Below are positions 26,118-34,244 of a stretch of 64,000 nt of DNA, in pieces. The first letter of the stretch is position 1; every line of letters starts with the position of its first letter. The position numbers were made by a program, and so were the translations under genes. The notes beneath the pieces are model-generated. The model saw only the letters and a program-made list of their open reading frames with translations. It was not told the DNA's origin and made no database searches. The DNA comes from CBDCIS01 sp965217565 (GTDB taxonomy: Bacteria; Chloroflexota; Dehalococcoidia; Lucifugimonadales; CATOSD01), in the NCBI GenBank assembly GCA_965217565.1, contig CBDCIS010000002.1, forward strand, positions 434,001 to 498,000, in the 5' to 3' direction.

Positions 26118-27020
26118 CTAAGAGGTCGATGCGGCTTCCCGCGCTTCCCTCTGGGCTCGAGTCTCGCGGGGCCACTTTCGCTTCTGTTCATCCGTGACCT
26201 TGAGGTTGAGTTTGCCGAGTCCGTCGATTTCCATCACTACTGCATCGCCGTCCTGGAGCGGCCCCAGGCCGCGGTGGTTGGTTCCCGTGGCCAGCACGTC
26301 GCCCGGCTCGAGCGTCGTAATCGACGAGGCCCACTCGATGCACCTGGCTATCTTGTGCGCCATGTCGCTGGTGTGATAGTCCTGGCGTATGTCGCCGTTG
26401 ACCCATAGTCTGAACGACAGGTTCAACGGGTCGGGTATTTCGTCGGCAGTTACGAGGTAGGGGCCAAGCGGCGCGGATGTGAACTGGGACTTGGTAGGGA
26501 AGAAGCTGTCCATTGGGGGAGCGCCCAGTCCGCGTGATGAGACGTCGATGAAGTTGAGGTAGCCGAAGACGTAGTCTCGCCAATCGTCGGCCTTCACCCT
26601 GGACGCCCTCTTGCCAATCACGAGCGCAAGCTCGGCCTCGTGCTCGAATATGGCCGCCTGGTCATCTGCGAGAATTATGGTGTCGCCGTCGCCAATGACC
26701 GCCCTGGGGGACTTCAGAAAGGCGTTGATTGGGGCCGGCTCGGCGCGCGTGCCGTCCTCCATGTAGTTGACCGCCATGCAGATTATCGCGCCGGGCTTGG
26801 GAAGAGGCGCGCGGAGACGAACCTGCCCAAGGGGAACGCCCTCGGACCGGGAAGCCAGGTCGCTCAAGGCGGGCCGATACCGGTCGAAGCCCTCGATAAC
26901 GCGGTTGATGCGGTGGTGCGGCTCCAGGTGGGAGACGTCCTCGATCGCGGCGGATACGTCCACCACCCGGTCTCCCTTCGCTACACCAAGCCTGAAGTCG
27001 TCGAAAAGCGCAAGCTCCAA
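26118..27020 (-). CDS. Fumarylacetoacetate hydrolase (FAH) family protein 2
   Basis: A 300-residue paralogue of the following gene, with the same blocks: CMAVNYMEDG, AIFEHEAELALVIGKRASRV, FGYLNFIDVSSRGLG and EPGDVLATGTNHRGLG. The start is TTG 27020, supported by GGAGG 8 bases upstream. It belongs to a minus-strand operon that begins with the LLM oxidoreductase about 150 bases upstream. The set (oxidoreductase plus two hydrolases) suggests breakdown of a cyclic or aromatic-derived compound; this is inference from family membership. Confidence 0.88.
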   Translation of the reverse strand: MELALFDDFRLGVAKGDRVVDVSAAIEDVSHLEPHHRINRVIEGFDRYRPALSDLASRSEGVPLGQVRLRAPLPKPGAIICMAVNYMEDGTRAEPAPINAFLKSPRAVIGDGDTIILADDQAAIFEHEAELALVIGKRASRVKADDWRDYVFGYLNFIDVSSRGLGAPPMDSFFPTKSQFTSAPLGPYLVTADEIPDPLNLSFRLWVNGDIRQDYHTSDMAHKIARCIEWASSITTLEPGDVLATGTNHRGLGPLQDGDAVVMEIDGLGKLNLKVTDEQKRKWPRETRAQREAREAASTS

Positions 27021-27169
27021 GGTATGTACCTCCGGTTTCTCCGCTGCTGGGGGGCCAGAATGTTCATAAAGGCGTCGGAAGCGCTTCTTTGCTATAGTAA
27101 GGCGTCTTGTTCGTTGCCCTCATCCTCGAACTCGTCCACGATGGGGGTGATTGCTTCGCCCTCTGCCGC

Positions 27170-28129
27170 CTAACCCAGGCTGCGCCCTACGGCCGCTATC
27201 ACCTCGAGCGTGCGCTGGTTGGAGGCGGCGCGGTCGTCGCCGGCGAGCACGGGATGGGCGATGATTTCGGTTGCGCCCATGGCGAACAGCTCACGCAGCC
27301 GGTTGGCGACCTGCTCCTCGTCGCCGATGAAGACCACGTCGTCGATCATGCCGTCGCTCCACTCGCCGTTGGTCGCCTCCGGATGGCCTGAGTCGGCGAA
27401 CATCTGCTGGTAGAAGGGAGACCTGGGATAGTTGGAGAGCTGCTCCCTGGAGGAGGCGCGCGCCTCGTCCGCGTTGTCGTGGACGCACACCGGCGCGTGG
27501 GCGACCAGCGGAGGCGCCTCGCGCCCGGCCTTCTCCGCGCCGCGTTGCATCGCTGGCAGGGCCACGTCGCGCAGGTACGTCCCCGGGCACACCCAGCTTA
27601 TCGCGCCGTCCGCGACCTCGCCGCACACCTCGAACGAGCGGCGGCGCAGCGCGGAGGCCATGACCGGCACGTCGGGGATGGCGTCGCCGGGGAGCCGGGT
27701 GTGCGCGTGGTACTGGCTGCCGTCGAAATCCACCGAGCCTTCCCACAGCAGCGACTTGGTGACCTGGATGTACTCCCTGAGATTGGTCAGCGGCGCCGTG
27801 TGCTCGATTCCGTATGTCGGCTCGATGCTCACCTTGTGACTTGGCCCGAGGCCGAGCCGGAAGCGGCCCGGCGCAAGCTGCGCGACCACCTGAGTCTGCT
27901 GGACGGCGGTGATGGGATGGCGCGGGTAGGTGGGCGTGATGCACGTTCCGAGCAGGATGCTCTGCGTGCGCGCGGCGGCCGCGGCGAAGAGCGTGATGCC
28001 GTCCAGTCCCGCTCCACCGGTGGTTAGCCATGCGGCCGAGATGCCCAGCCGTTCCAGGCCCTCTATTCGGGACACTACTTGGTTGCTGTCGCCGCCCATA
28101 GCGGCAACGCCGATTCGCTTCTCTGCCAT
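27170..28129 (-). CDS. LLM-class flavin (FMN or F420)-dependent oxidoreductase 1
   Basis: A 319-residue luciferase-like TIM-barrel protein. ERLGISAAWLTTGG, ILLGTCITPTYPRHPITAVQQTQVVAQLAPGRF-like blocks and LRLGLGPSHKV are family features. I choose ATG 28129 (GGAGG seven bases upstream) over the TTG six bases earlier. Members oxidise or reduce diverse substrates with a reduced flavin or F420; LGTCITP in place of the usual lGt.v.pi is normal. It heads an operon with the two FAH genes. Cofactor and substrate are open. Confidence 0.87.
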   Translation of the reverse strand: MAEKRIGVAAMGGDSNQVVSRIEGLERLGISAAWLTTGGAGLDGITLFAAAAARTQSILLGTCITPTYPRHPITAVQQTQVVAQLAPGRFRLGLGPSHKVSIEPTYGIEHTAPLTNLREYIQVTKSLLWEGSVDFDGSQYHAHTRLPGDAIPDVPVMASALRRRSFEVCGEVADGAISWVCPGTYLRDVALPAMQRGAEKAGREAPPLVAHAPVCVHDNADEARASSREQLSNYPRSPFYQQMFADSGHPEATNGEWSDGMIDDVVFIGDEEQVANRLRELFAMGATEIIAHPVLAGDDRAASNQRTLEVIAAVGRSLG

Positions 28130-28378
28130 AGTCAATCCTCCTGTGTTTGGTGATGACCCGCGCGCGTAGCAGTGTCAGCGCCCCAAGCCAACCACATTGT
28201 ACGCCATTTCAGGCGGACGTGGTTGACCCGCGCAACCGTCGTCTCCCCAATAGCGGGGGATGGTGACAAGCCTTCGCGTCGCACAATGCCTGCACCATCT
28301 CTGAACAGTCACCTGCAAGACAGGGTCTTTCGATTGTCATAAGCGGTTATGGCAGACGCTCAATCTCTGCTAATCCCC

Positions 28379-28455
28379 CTATTCTCATAATCGACAAATC
28401 CTGATTCTGACACCCCCTGTTGACATCCGCGAACACACGTGCTATTCTCCTCTCA
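28379..28455 (+). promoter_or_regulatory. Promoter-like repeat E3 with LexA-box-like spacer
   Basis: TTGACA, 17 bases, TATTCT on the plus strand (about 28433-28461), with CGAACACACGTGCTAT overlapping spacer and -10. The same core (CGAACrCmCGTGCTA) occurs in the elements at 18543 and 43640. GAAC-N4-GTGC is one base from the GAAC-N4-GTTC pattern of Gram-positive LexA boxes. Upstream lies CTCATAATC...TCTGACA, also found near 39403. Confidence 0.35.
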
Positions 28456-28611
28456 TACAGTGCAAACCCACCCACCGGCGGACCCTTCAACCAACCCATA
28501 CCACCCGTCTGACCGGTGCCGCAAAATGTACGATTTGGCAGACGAACTAACTTGATTGAGCGTCGTTTTCTTGACAATCCAGACCCCCAGCCAGCTAGGA
28601 GATACGGCAAA

Positions 28612-28755
28612 ATGCGTGAAGATACGACACCTGAGAGCAGTTTGACTCTCTTTGCCACCAGGCTCACCGGGAGGCAGAATGCCACGCTGCCATACCTGTT
28701 CGAGCCGGGCGATGCATTCCTGCTTTCGCGGCATATAAGGAGCCAGGAGTACTGA
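28612..28755 (+). CDS. Possible small protein of 47 residues, unrecognised
   Basis: An ATG at 28612 preceded by AGGAG opens a short frame beginning MREDTTPESSLTLFATRLTG and ending SRHIRSQEY. It lies 150 bases downstream of the promoter-like E3 sequence. I do not recognise the product and codon evidence is too short to be decisive; it may be the remnant of a longer gene or nothing. Confidence 0.2.
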   Translation: MREDTTPESSLTLFATRLTGRQNATLPYLFEPGDAFLLSRHIRSQEY

Positions 28756-28875
28756 GTTTTTCCCTTGCCTCCCTATAACCGAATGACCCTGCCCTGCTAG
28801 AGGCGAGACTGGCATGGCGCTGGCTCTTGTGGAATAATAGGGCCAACTTTCTTTCCGCTGGGGGAGCTATCTGAC

Positions 28876-29967
28876 ATGAGATTCGGGTTGTTCTGGCAGA
28901 CACCAGGGCAGGAGGGTTCCTCGATACCCCGACGACACTGGGAGACGATCGATGAGATAGTCCTGGGTGAGAAGCTGGGGTTTGAGAGCGCGTGGCTTGC
29001 GGAGTCTGTGTTCTACCCAACGCGCCCGATGTCCAATCCCCTCATGGTTGCGATTGCGGCGGCGCAGAAAACCGAGCGAATACGCTTCGGTACGCTGGCG
29101 ACTCAAACGCCGCTCCACCACCCCTACCATCTGGCGACGCAGGGCGCGACGTGCGACATTCTCACCAACGGGCGGCTGGAGCTGTGCCTCGGCGGGCGAT
29201 GGGGCACAGCCCCCGGCAGGCTCTTCGGCAATCCCACCAACGTTAGCGGCCCTGAGAGTCGCGACAGAGTAGCCGAGGCCATCGAGCTCATAAGACTGTC
29301 GTGGACCCGGGAGCAGTTTGACTTTCAGGGCGAGTACTGGAGCGCGGAGAATCTGTCGGTGCTGCCCCAGCCTCTGCAGCAACCCCATCCGCCACTTCTG
29401 CTGGCCGCCAACAGCGACGACACCTTTGCTTATGCGTCCAGGCTGGGGCTTGGAGTGATTGGCACCACGCTGAGCCAACCCATGCCCCGCATGGCGGACA
29501 GGCTGGCTGAGTTCGAGGCCGCGAAGCCCCATAGGGAGATAACCCAGCCGCAGAACGCCTATGTGATGGTCTCTTTCTTCGTTGCTAAAACGCGAGAGGA
29601 GGCCCACGCGGCAGCAAAGGAAAACTGGCGGCCTGAGGATACCGAGGCCGGCATTGCGCGCATGAAGAGCCTGGGCATCGACCCCTCAGTGCCCGACTTC
29701 GCGACCGGAGCGGTCGGGTGGATGACCTGGGACTTCGCCAGGGCCAAGGAAGTATGCATCTACGACGAACCGGCGGCGTGTGTGGAACGACTGCGGGCCC
29801 TTCAGGAGCGGCTTCCCACGATGAGCCAGTGCATTCTGGAGTTCAACCGGCGAGGCAGAATACCCACCGGGCGCGTGAAGGAGTCCATGCGCCTGTTCGC
29901 GGACGAGGTGATGCCAGAGTTGGTCGAGGTCGGCCAGGCGCGGACCTCGTCAGGAAGCAGAGTCTGA
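28876..29967 (+). CDS. LLM-class flavin-dependent oxidoreductase 2
   Basis: A 363-residue luciferase-like monooxygenase. MRFGLFWQTPGQ, LGFESAWLAESVF, RIRFGTLATQTPLHHPYHLA and NGRLELCLGGRWG mark the bacterial luciferase-like barrel of the alkanal monooxygenase branch. It is only distantly related to the other LLM gene in the window, and transcribed away from it. Likely an FMN-dependent monooxygenase using reduced flavin from a reductase; substrate unknown. It is followed 69 bases later by an SRPBCC protein. Confidence 0.87.
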   Translation: MRFGLFWQTPGQEGSSIPRRHWETIDEIVLGEKLGFESAWLAESVFYPTRPMSNPLMVAIAAAQKTERIRFGTLATQTPLHHPYHLATQGATCDILTNGRLELCLGGRWGTAPGRLFGNPTNVSGPESRDRVAEAIELIRLSWTREQFDFQGEYWSAENLSVLPQPLQQPHPPLLLAANSDDTFAYASRLGLGVIGTTLSQPMPRMADRLAEFEAAKPHREITQPQNAYVMVSFFVAKTREEAHAAAKENWRPEDTEAGIARMKSLGIDPSVPDFATGAVGWMTWDFARAKEVCIYDEPAACVERLRALQERLPTMSQCILEFNRRGRIPTGRVKESMRLFADEVMPELVEVGQARTSSGSRV

Positions 29968-30036
29968 AACCCACTTGTGCGGCTTCCGGATTAGGATCTA
30001 CTGAGATGGCCCGCCCTGCGGCGAAGGGAGCAAAAC

Positions 30037-30474
30037 ATGGCCCTGTTGCGCCTTAGCGTGTACATCCACGCTCCCATTGAGGACGTTTACCGCCACGTAA
30101 CCGCGTTTGGCGCGGACGGCCCGGTGAGCGATGAGGCGTTCGCCTCGCGGTATGGCGTCGTCCTCGGTCGGGACGGGGATAGCATTGTCGTGGAGGAGGA
30201 CGTTAGGCATTATCCGGAGGACGAACCTGAGCTCGTTCGGTGGCGATGCACGTTCGAGTATCCCACCGCGAGGAGGATGGACGCTGTCGATTCGATCTGG
30301 TCCGACCGCTACGATTCCTTTCGCTCGGAGAAGGACGGGACGCGCTGGAGTGTGCGGTGGCGCACGAAGATTGGCGGGCTGCACGGCGCGGCCCAGTACA
30401 TCTACTTTCTGCTGGTCGGCGGGCGCAGGATGAGCAGGGAAGTGTTCGACCCGGTCAGGAAGCATTTCGCGTAG
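30037..30474 (+). CDS. SRPBCC (START-like) domain protein
   Basis: A 145-residue protein with the helix-grip plan of polyketide cyclase/START-like proteins: LRLSVYIHAPIEDVYRHVTAF at the N-terminus, a central antiparallel sheet with WRCTFEYPTARRMDAVDSIW, and a C-terminal helix SREVFDPVRKHFA. These bind hydrophobic ligands or act as small cyclases. ATG 30037 has GGGAG upstream. It may be cotranscribed with the LLM oxidoreductase. No catalytic residues can be assigned. Confidence 0.6.
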   Translation: MALLRLSVYIHAPIEDVYRHVTAFGADGPVSDEAFASRYGVVLGRDGDSIVVEEDVRHYPEDEPELVRWRCTFEYPTARRMDAVDSIWSDRYDSFRSEKDGTRWSVRWRTKIGGLHGAAQYIYFLLVGGRRMSREVFDPVRKHFA

Positions 30475-30542
30475 TGAGAATAGGGACGCCGACGTACCCG
30501 TTTCAACGTGGTAGATGGGCCGGTTGTCCTGGCTGGACACGC

Positions 30543-32972
30543 CTAGAAATCTTCCCAGTCGAGCACGCCGCGCGACCTCATGTCCAGCACCTGCTCTCTG
30601 GAATAGCCCAGTTCCTCCAGAATCGGGAAGGTGTGCTCGCCTCTGGTGATGCCCGCGCCGGCCTTACCCGGCGTCTCGGAGAAGCTGAGGACGGGGCTGT
30701 ATCGCCAGAACTCGCCGAAACGCTGGCTCTCCACCTCTGTGATGAAGCCGTTGGCGGCAACGTGAGGGTCGTCGTTGTAGAAGTGGTACATCCCGCGCTC
30801 CTCCACCTCGACGCAGCCCACGTCGGCAGCCGCCAGGGTTGTCTCCCACTCGCCGGCGGCCTTCTCGGCGAACACGCCCGCGAGCTCGCGCGCTAGGTCG
30901 CCGTCGTTCTGCCGGCGGGCGTCGGCTGAGGCGAAACGAGGGTCTTCTAGCAGGTCGCGGCGTCCGATGGCGCCGCAGAGCGCGCGCCACTCCTTTTCGA
31001 GCGGGCACGCCAGGAAGACCCATCCCTCCCTGGCCTCGTACAGACGGTACAGGGCGTCGGGGCCATAGCCGTCGGCGTCCGGTATTTGACGGTCGGGCTT
31101 GCCCTCGTAGTCGAAGAAGTCGTCCGCGTTGGCGTAGGCGTTCGCGCCGATCATCGTGGCCTCGACGTACTGCGCATCGCCGAACCGCTGCCGGGCGTAC
31201 AGAGCCAGCGCGACGGCGGTCGATGCCACCATCGACGTGTTCGGGTCGGGGTTGACGTCTTGGGCGCGTCCCAGCCGGCGTGAGGCCTCCACTATCTCAG
31301 CCATGCTCATGGGAGAGTCCGGGTCGGGGAGCGCGCCACTGCCGATCTGCGCCATTGCGCCGCCCGACACCGCGCCGCCTATCGGGTGCATCGCCGGGCG
31401 GAAGTTGTACGGCCCGGTCGAGCCATAGCCGCCCACATACATGTAGATGATGCGCGGGTTGAGTTTGCGGGCCTGTTCCAGCCCGATGCCCAGCCGTTCC
31501 GGCGCGCCGGGGCGCATGTTGTGCATGAGCACGTCCGCCTTCTCGACGAGCGCGTACAGGATGGCCTGGCCCTCTGGCGTCTTCAGGTCGAGCGAAAGCC
31601 CCTGTGTGCCGGCCATCGTCCTGTTGGACGCGATGCCGTTGTTCATCCGTCGCATCCAGTCGCCCTGAAGCGTCTCAATCCTGATGACGCGCGCGCCCAG
31701 TTCCGCAAGCAGTGAGCCGCCGAGCGGCCCCGCGATTACCGTTGACAGGTCCAGCACCGTTACCCTTTCGAAGGGGTGTTGCGGAATCCGCTCGCTGCCT
31801 TGCGGGGCGCGGCTCTTTAGCGCGCCGTTGAGCTTGCTTAGCGTCTCGTCGGTGTGCTGGCCTCGCGCGGGCGCGGGGCCCTTGACGCTGGGCGGAGTGT
31901 GGCTCATCGCGCAGAGCGGCCCAAGCTGCCTGATAGCGCCGACGTCGGCGTCGTTCAACTGCTGGACGTGACCGTTGTGTATCATCTGGACGTGATCCAG
32001 CGCCTGCCTTGAGGTCATGAAGGGTTCGGCAGCTACGTCTTTCGCTTCGTTGACGAAGAGAGCCATCCACTCGTCCTGTGTCTTCTGCTGGACTCGCTCC
32101 AGCATGATCTCGCGTAACTCCTCACGCTCCTCGTCCATGAGCAGGGGAGCGCTGGCGAAGCGCGGGTCCTCGTAGATGTCGTCGAGACCAATCGCGTGGA
32201 TTTCGGCGCGGAACAGCCGGTCCATCAGGTTCGCGAGCTGAATCCACTTGCCGTCCTTGGTGCGCGCGGGCAGGTACTGGAGCGAGGGCGCGCGCTGCAT
32301 GTTGAGCATGGGGTCGTTGGGGAAGTTCTCAGGGTCCTTTATCATCATCTGCCAGATAAGCCACTGGAGCATGTCGTAGTAGGTCACGGCCTGGAGGAGG
32401 CTGGTTTCGACCTTCTGCCCGACGCCTGCGCTGTCGCGCACCATGAGGGCGGCCACGACGCCGCGAACCGCCGCCATTGCCGCCGCGTGGTTGGCTACCT
32501 TGACCGCCGCGTAGTGCGGGCCTTCGCGCTCGGTCTGCCCGGCGAAGCTCATCAGCCGGCCGCACTTGGCCTGCACGAGGCCCTCGTAGCCCTTGTAGTT
32601 GGCATAGGGGCCTTTGGGGCCGAACCCGGTTATGGAGCAATATACCAGCTCCGGACGATTCGCGCTGAGCGCGTCGTAGCCGATGCCCAGCCGCTCGGCG
32701 ACGCCGGGCTGGAAGCTCTCCACTACGACGTCCGCACGGCTGGCGAGCTGCCGCGCCTTCTCGAGTCCAGCCGCGTCCTTCAGGTCGAGGCATACGCTCT
32801 TCTTGCCGCGATTCCAGAGCAGGGACGCGGGGAAGGCGCGAAACGGGTCTCCCTCCGACGGCTCCACCTTGATGACCTCGGCTCCGAAGTCGGACAGCGC
32901 CATTGTGGCGATTGACCCTGCCATGCCCTGGCTGAAGTCCAGTACGCTGATGCCCTCGAGAACCTCACGCAC
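30543..32972 (-). CDS. Double-length family III CoA-transferase (CaiB/BaiF), two fused domains
   Basis: An 809-residue protein containing two complete-looking CoA-transferase family III domains, about residues 1-370 and 390-809. Each opens with the family motif (VLDFSQGMAGSIATMALSD; VLDLSTVIAGPLGGSLLAE) and has YCSITGFGPKGPYA or MYVGGYGSTGPYN. In formyl-CoA transferase the catalytic Asp sits in a VDxS context; here both domains read VExS/T (VETSLLQA, VEATMIGA), so Glu replaces Asp. Single-domain members dimerise as interlocked rings; a fusion could form that dimer internally. GTG start with GAGGAG upstream. Donor and acceptor acids unknown. Confidence 0.88.
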   Translation of the reverse strand: MREVLEGISVLDFSQGMAGSIATMALSDFGAEVIKVEPSEGDPFRAFPASLLWNRGKKSVCLDLKDAAGLEKARQLASRADVVVESFQPGVAERLGIGYDALSANRPELVYCSITGFGPKGPYANYKGYEGLVQAKCGRLMSFAGQTEREGPHYAAVKVANHAAAMAAVRGVVAALMVRDSAGVGQKVETSLLQAVTYYDMLQWLIWQMMIKDPENFPNDPMLNMQRAPSLQYLPARTKDGKWIQLANLMDRLFRAEIHAIGLDDIYEDPRFASAPLLMDEEREELREIMLERVQQKTQDEWMALFVNEAKDVAAEPFMTSRQALDHVQMIHNGHVQQLNDADVGAIRQLGPLCAMSHTPPSVKGPAPARGQHTDETLSKLNGALKSRAPQGSERIPQHPFERVTVLDLSTVIAGPLGGSLLAELGARVIRIETLQGDWMRRMNNGIASNRTMAGTQGLSLDLKTPEGQAILYALVEKADVLMHNMRPGAPERLGIGLEQARKLNPRIIYMYVGGYGSTGPYNFRPAMHPIGGAVSGGAMAQIGSGALPDPDSPMSMAEIVEASRRLGRAQDVNPDPNTSMVASTAVALALYARQRFGDAQYVEATMIGANAYANADDFFDYEGKPDRQIPDADGYGPDALYRLYEAREGWVFLACPLEKEWRALCGAIGRRDLLEDPRFASADARRQNDGDLARELAGVFAEKAAGEWETTLAAADVGCVEVEERGMYHFYNDDPHVAANGFITEVESQRFGEFWRYSPVLSFSETPGKAGAGITRGEHTFPILEELGYSREQVLDMRSRGVLDWEDF

Positions 32973-33026
32973 GATGTTACTCCTCGGACCGACTTGTTGT
33001 GGCCCACGTTCCTCCGGCGCTGTCGG

Positions 33027-33067
33027 TCACCCCCATCCTAACCTTCCCCCATCAAGGGGGAAGGGAC
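33027..33067. repeat. Dispersed palindromic repeat, family A, copy 1
   Basis: CACCCCCATCCTAACC followed by CTTCCCCCATCAAGGGGGAAGG, a hairpin with arms CTTCCCCC/GGGGGAAG. It lies between the convergent-facing gene starts of the CoA-transferase and the end of the PEP-mutase-like gene. Related copies occur at 34108, 34194, 50021, 56777 and 58471. Confidence 0.75.
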
Positions 33068-33082
33068 TCCTCAAGGAAGCGC

Positions 33083-34072
33083 CTACGTTCCGGGGTCTCC
33101 CGCGCGCCTGCCGATGGTGGAGTCGTAGTCCCTCTGGAGTTCCTTCGGCAGGTAAGTCTCCTCGATCTCGCGGACGCGAGAAATCGAGAGCATGTCGCTA
33201 GGCAACTGCCTCTCGGGCGGCTTCGAGGCGGTTTCCACGCGAAACTCGTAAAGGGACTGCACGCCCCGCTCCTTGAAATCGACCAACGCTTCCCAGCCGG
33301 CCTGGCCCATCGGCCCGCCCGACAGCCCGACGTACAGCGCGATCTTCTGGCCGCCCGCCTCCTGCTCTTCCAGCGTTGGGCCGGGGATGTAGTTGCCCTC
33401 GCTGTCGCGGTATATCACGTCGTGGAGCAGGCAGAAGGACGGGAGGTCCACCGACGCCATCGCTATCTCGCACTCCTCCCACGACTGGAGGGACTCGAAG
33501 AAGATGACGTCCACGCCCGCCTCCTCGTAGGCCTTGCCGCGCCGCAACACCTCGTCGAAGCCGCCGCCCTCCGCGCCGCGGGCGTCGCTGCGCGCCACGA
33601 TCACGAAGTTGGGGTCGAGCTCGTTGCGCGCGTCGATGGCGGCGCGGTACTTGCCGATGGCCTCGTCGGTGCTGATGAGACGCCGTCCCGCCATGCTTCC
33701 CGACTTCTTGGGAAACTCCTGGTCCTCCAGGTGAACGCCCGCGACGCCCGCGTAGATGTACTCCTTGATGGAGCGATAGACGTTTACGGCGGTGCCGTAA
33801 CCCGTGTCGATGTCGGCGAACACCGGGATGTTGACCGTCTTGACGATTCGGCCGGCGTTGTCGGCCATCTCCTTCAGCGAGATGACGCCCACATCCGGCC
33901 AGCCAATCGTCCACCCCGACGTCATGGAGCCGGACATGTAGAAGGCCTCGTAGCCGGCCATCTCGGTCATCATGGCGTGGTAGGGCGTTGACCCGCCCGG
34001 AACGATGGTCAGGCCGGGTCGGTAGAAAATCTCTCTCAGCTTCTTGGTCATTTCCGGATTAGTTGGCCCCAT
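33083..34072 (-). CDS. Isocitrate lyase / PEP mutase superfamily enzyme
   Basis: A 329-residue TIM-barrel enzyme. Landmarks are PGGSTPYHAMMTEMAGYEAFYMSG, PVFADIDTGYGTAVNV (metal-binding Asp pair) and GVHLEDQEFPKKSGSM. In true isocitrate and methylisocitrate lyases the loop reads KKCGH with a catalytic Cys; here it is KKSGS, so lyase chemistry is doubtful and a PEP mutase, hydrolase or oxaloacetate decarboxylase role is more likely. GGAGG precedes ATG 34072. It sits between the CoA-transferase and an amidohydrolase, all minus strand, in a catabolic neighbourhood. Confidence 0.85.
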   Translation of the reverse strand: MGPTNPEMTKKLREIFYRPGLTIVPGGSTPYHAMMTEMAGYEAFYMSGSMTSGWTIGWPDVGVISLKEMADNAGRIVKTVNIPVFADIDTGYGTAVNVYRSIKEYIYAGVAGVHLEDQEFPKKSGSMAGRRLISTDEAIGKYRAAIDARNELDPNFVIVARSDARGAEGGGFDEVLRRGKAYEEAGVDVIFFESLQSWEECEIAMASVDLPSFCLLHDVIYRDSEGNYIPGPTLEEQEAGGQKIALYVGLSGGPMGQAGWEALVDFKERGVQSLYEFRVETASKPPERQLPSDMLSISRVREIEETYLPKELQRDYDSTIGRRAGDPGT

Positions 34073-34107
34073 ACCAGTAACCTCCTACGGTTTTTCTTCC
34101 TTCGCTA

Positions 34108-34150
34108 TGTCCCTTCCCCTCGACGGGGGAAGGTTAGGATGGGGGTGAGC
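34108..34150. repeat. Dispersed palindromic repeat, family A, copy 2
   Basis: CCCTTCCCCTCGACGGGGGAAGG followed by TTAGGATGGGGGTGAG, the reverse complement of copy 1. A forward copy follows at 34194, so copies 2 and 3 form an inverted pair in the same intergenic gap. Confidence 0.75.
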
Positions 34151-34193
34151 GGGGAGAAGGGCGCGGCATTTGCGCCATGCCCCCAGTGCCCCG

Positions 34194-34235
34194 GTCACCC
34201 ACCCCCTAGCCCCCTCCCGTCAAGGGAGGGGGAAG
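34194..34235. repeat. Dispersed palindromic repeat, family A, copy 3
   Basis: TCACCCACCCCCTAGCCCC then CCTCCCGTCAAGGGAGGGGG, a family A hairpin in the forward orientation. It ends 10 bases before the amidohydrolase stop codon and could act as its transcription terminator in either direction. Confidence 0.7.
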
Positions 34236-34244
34236 TTCTGTCTA

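Larger units (their letters stand above)
28130..28875. other. Gene-poor interval between divergent LLM genes
   Basis: A 746-base divergent region. It holds the E3 promoter-like repeat near 28379-28461 and a doubtful small frame at 28612-28755. 28150-28370 and 28760-28860 show no gene, hairpin or repeat that I can support. Confidence 0.5.

Noticed and set aside
32999..33991. Plus-strand 330-residue open frame
   Set aside because: Antisense to the PEP-mutase-like gene; composition is that of a GC-rich shadow.
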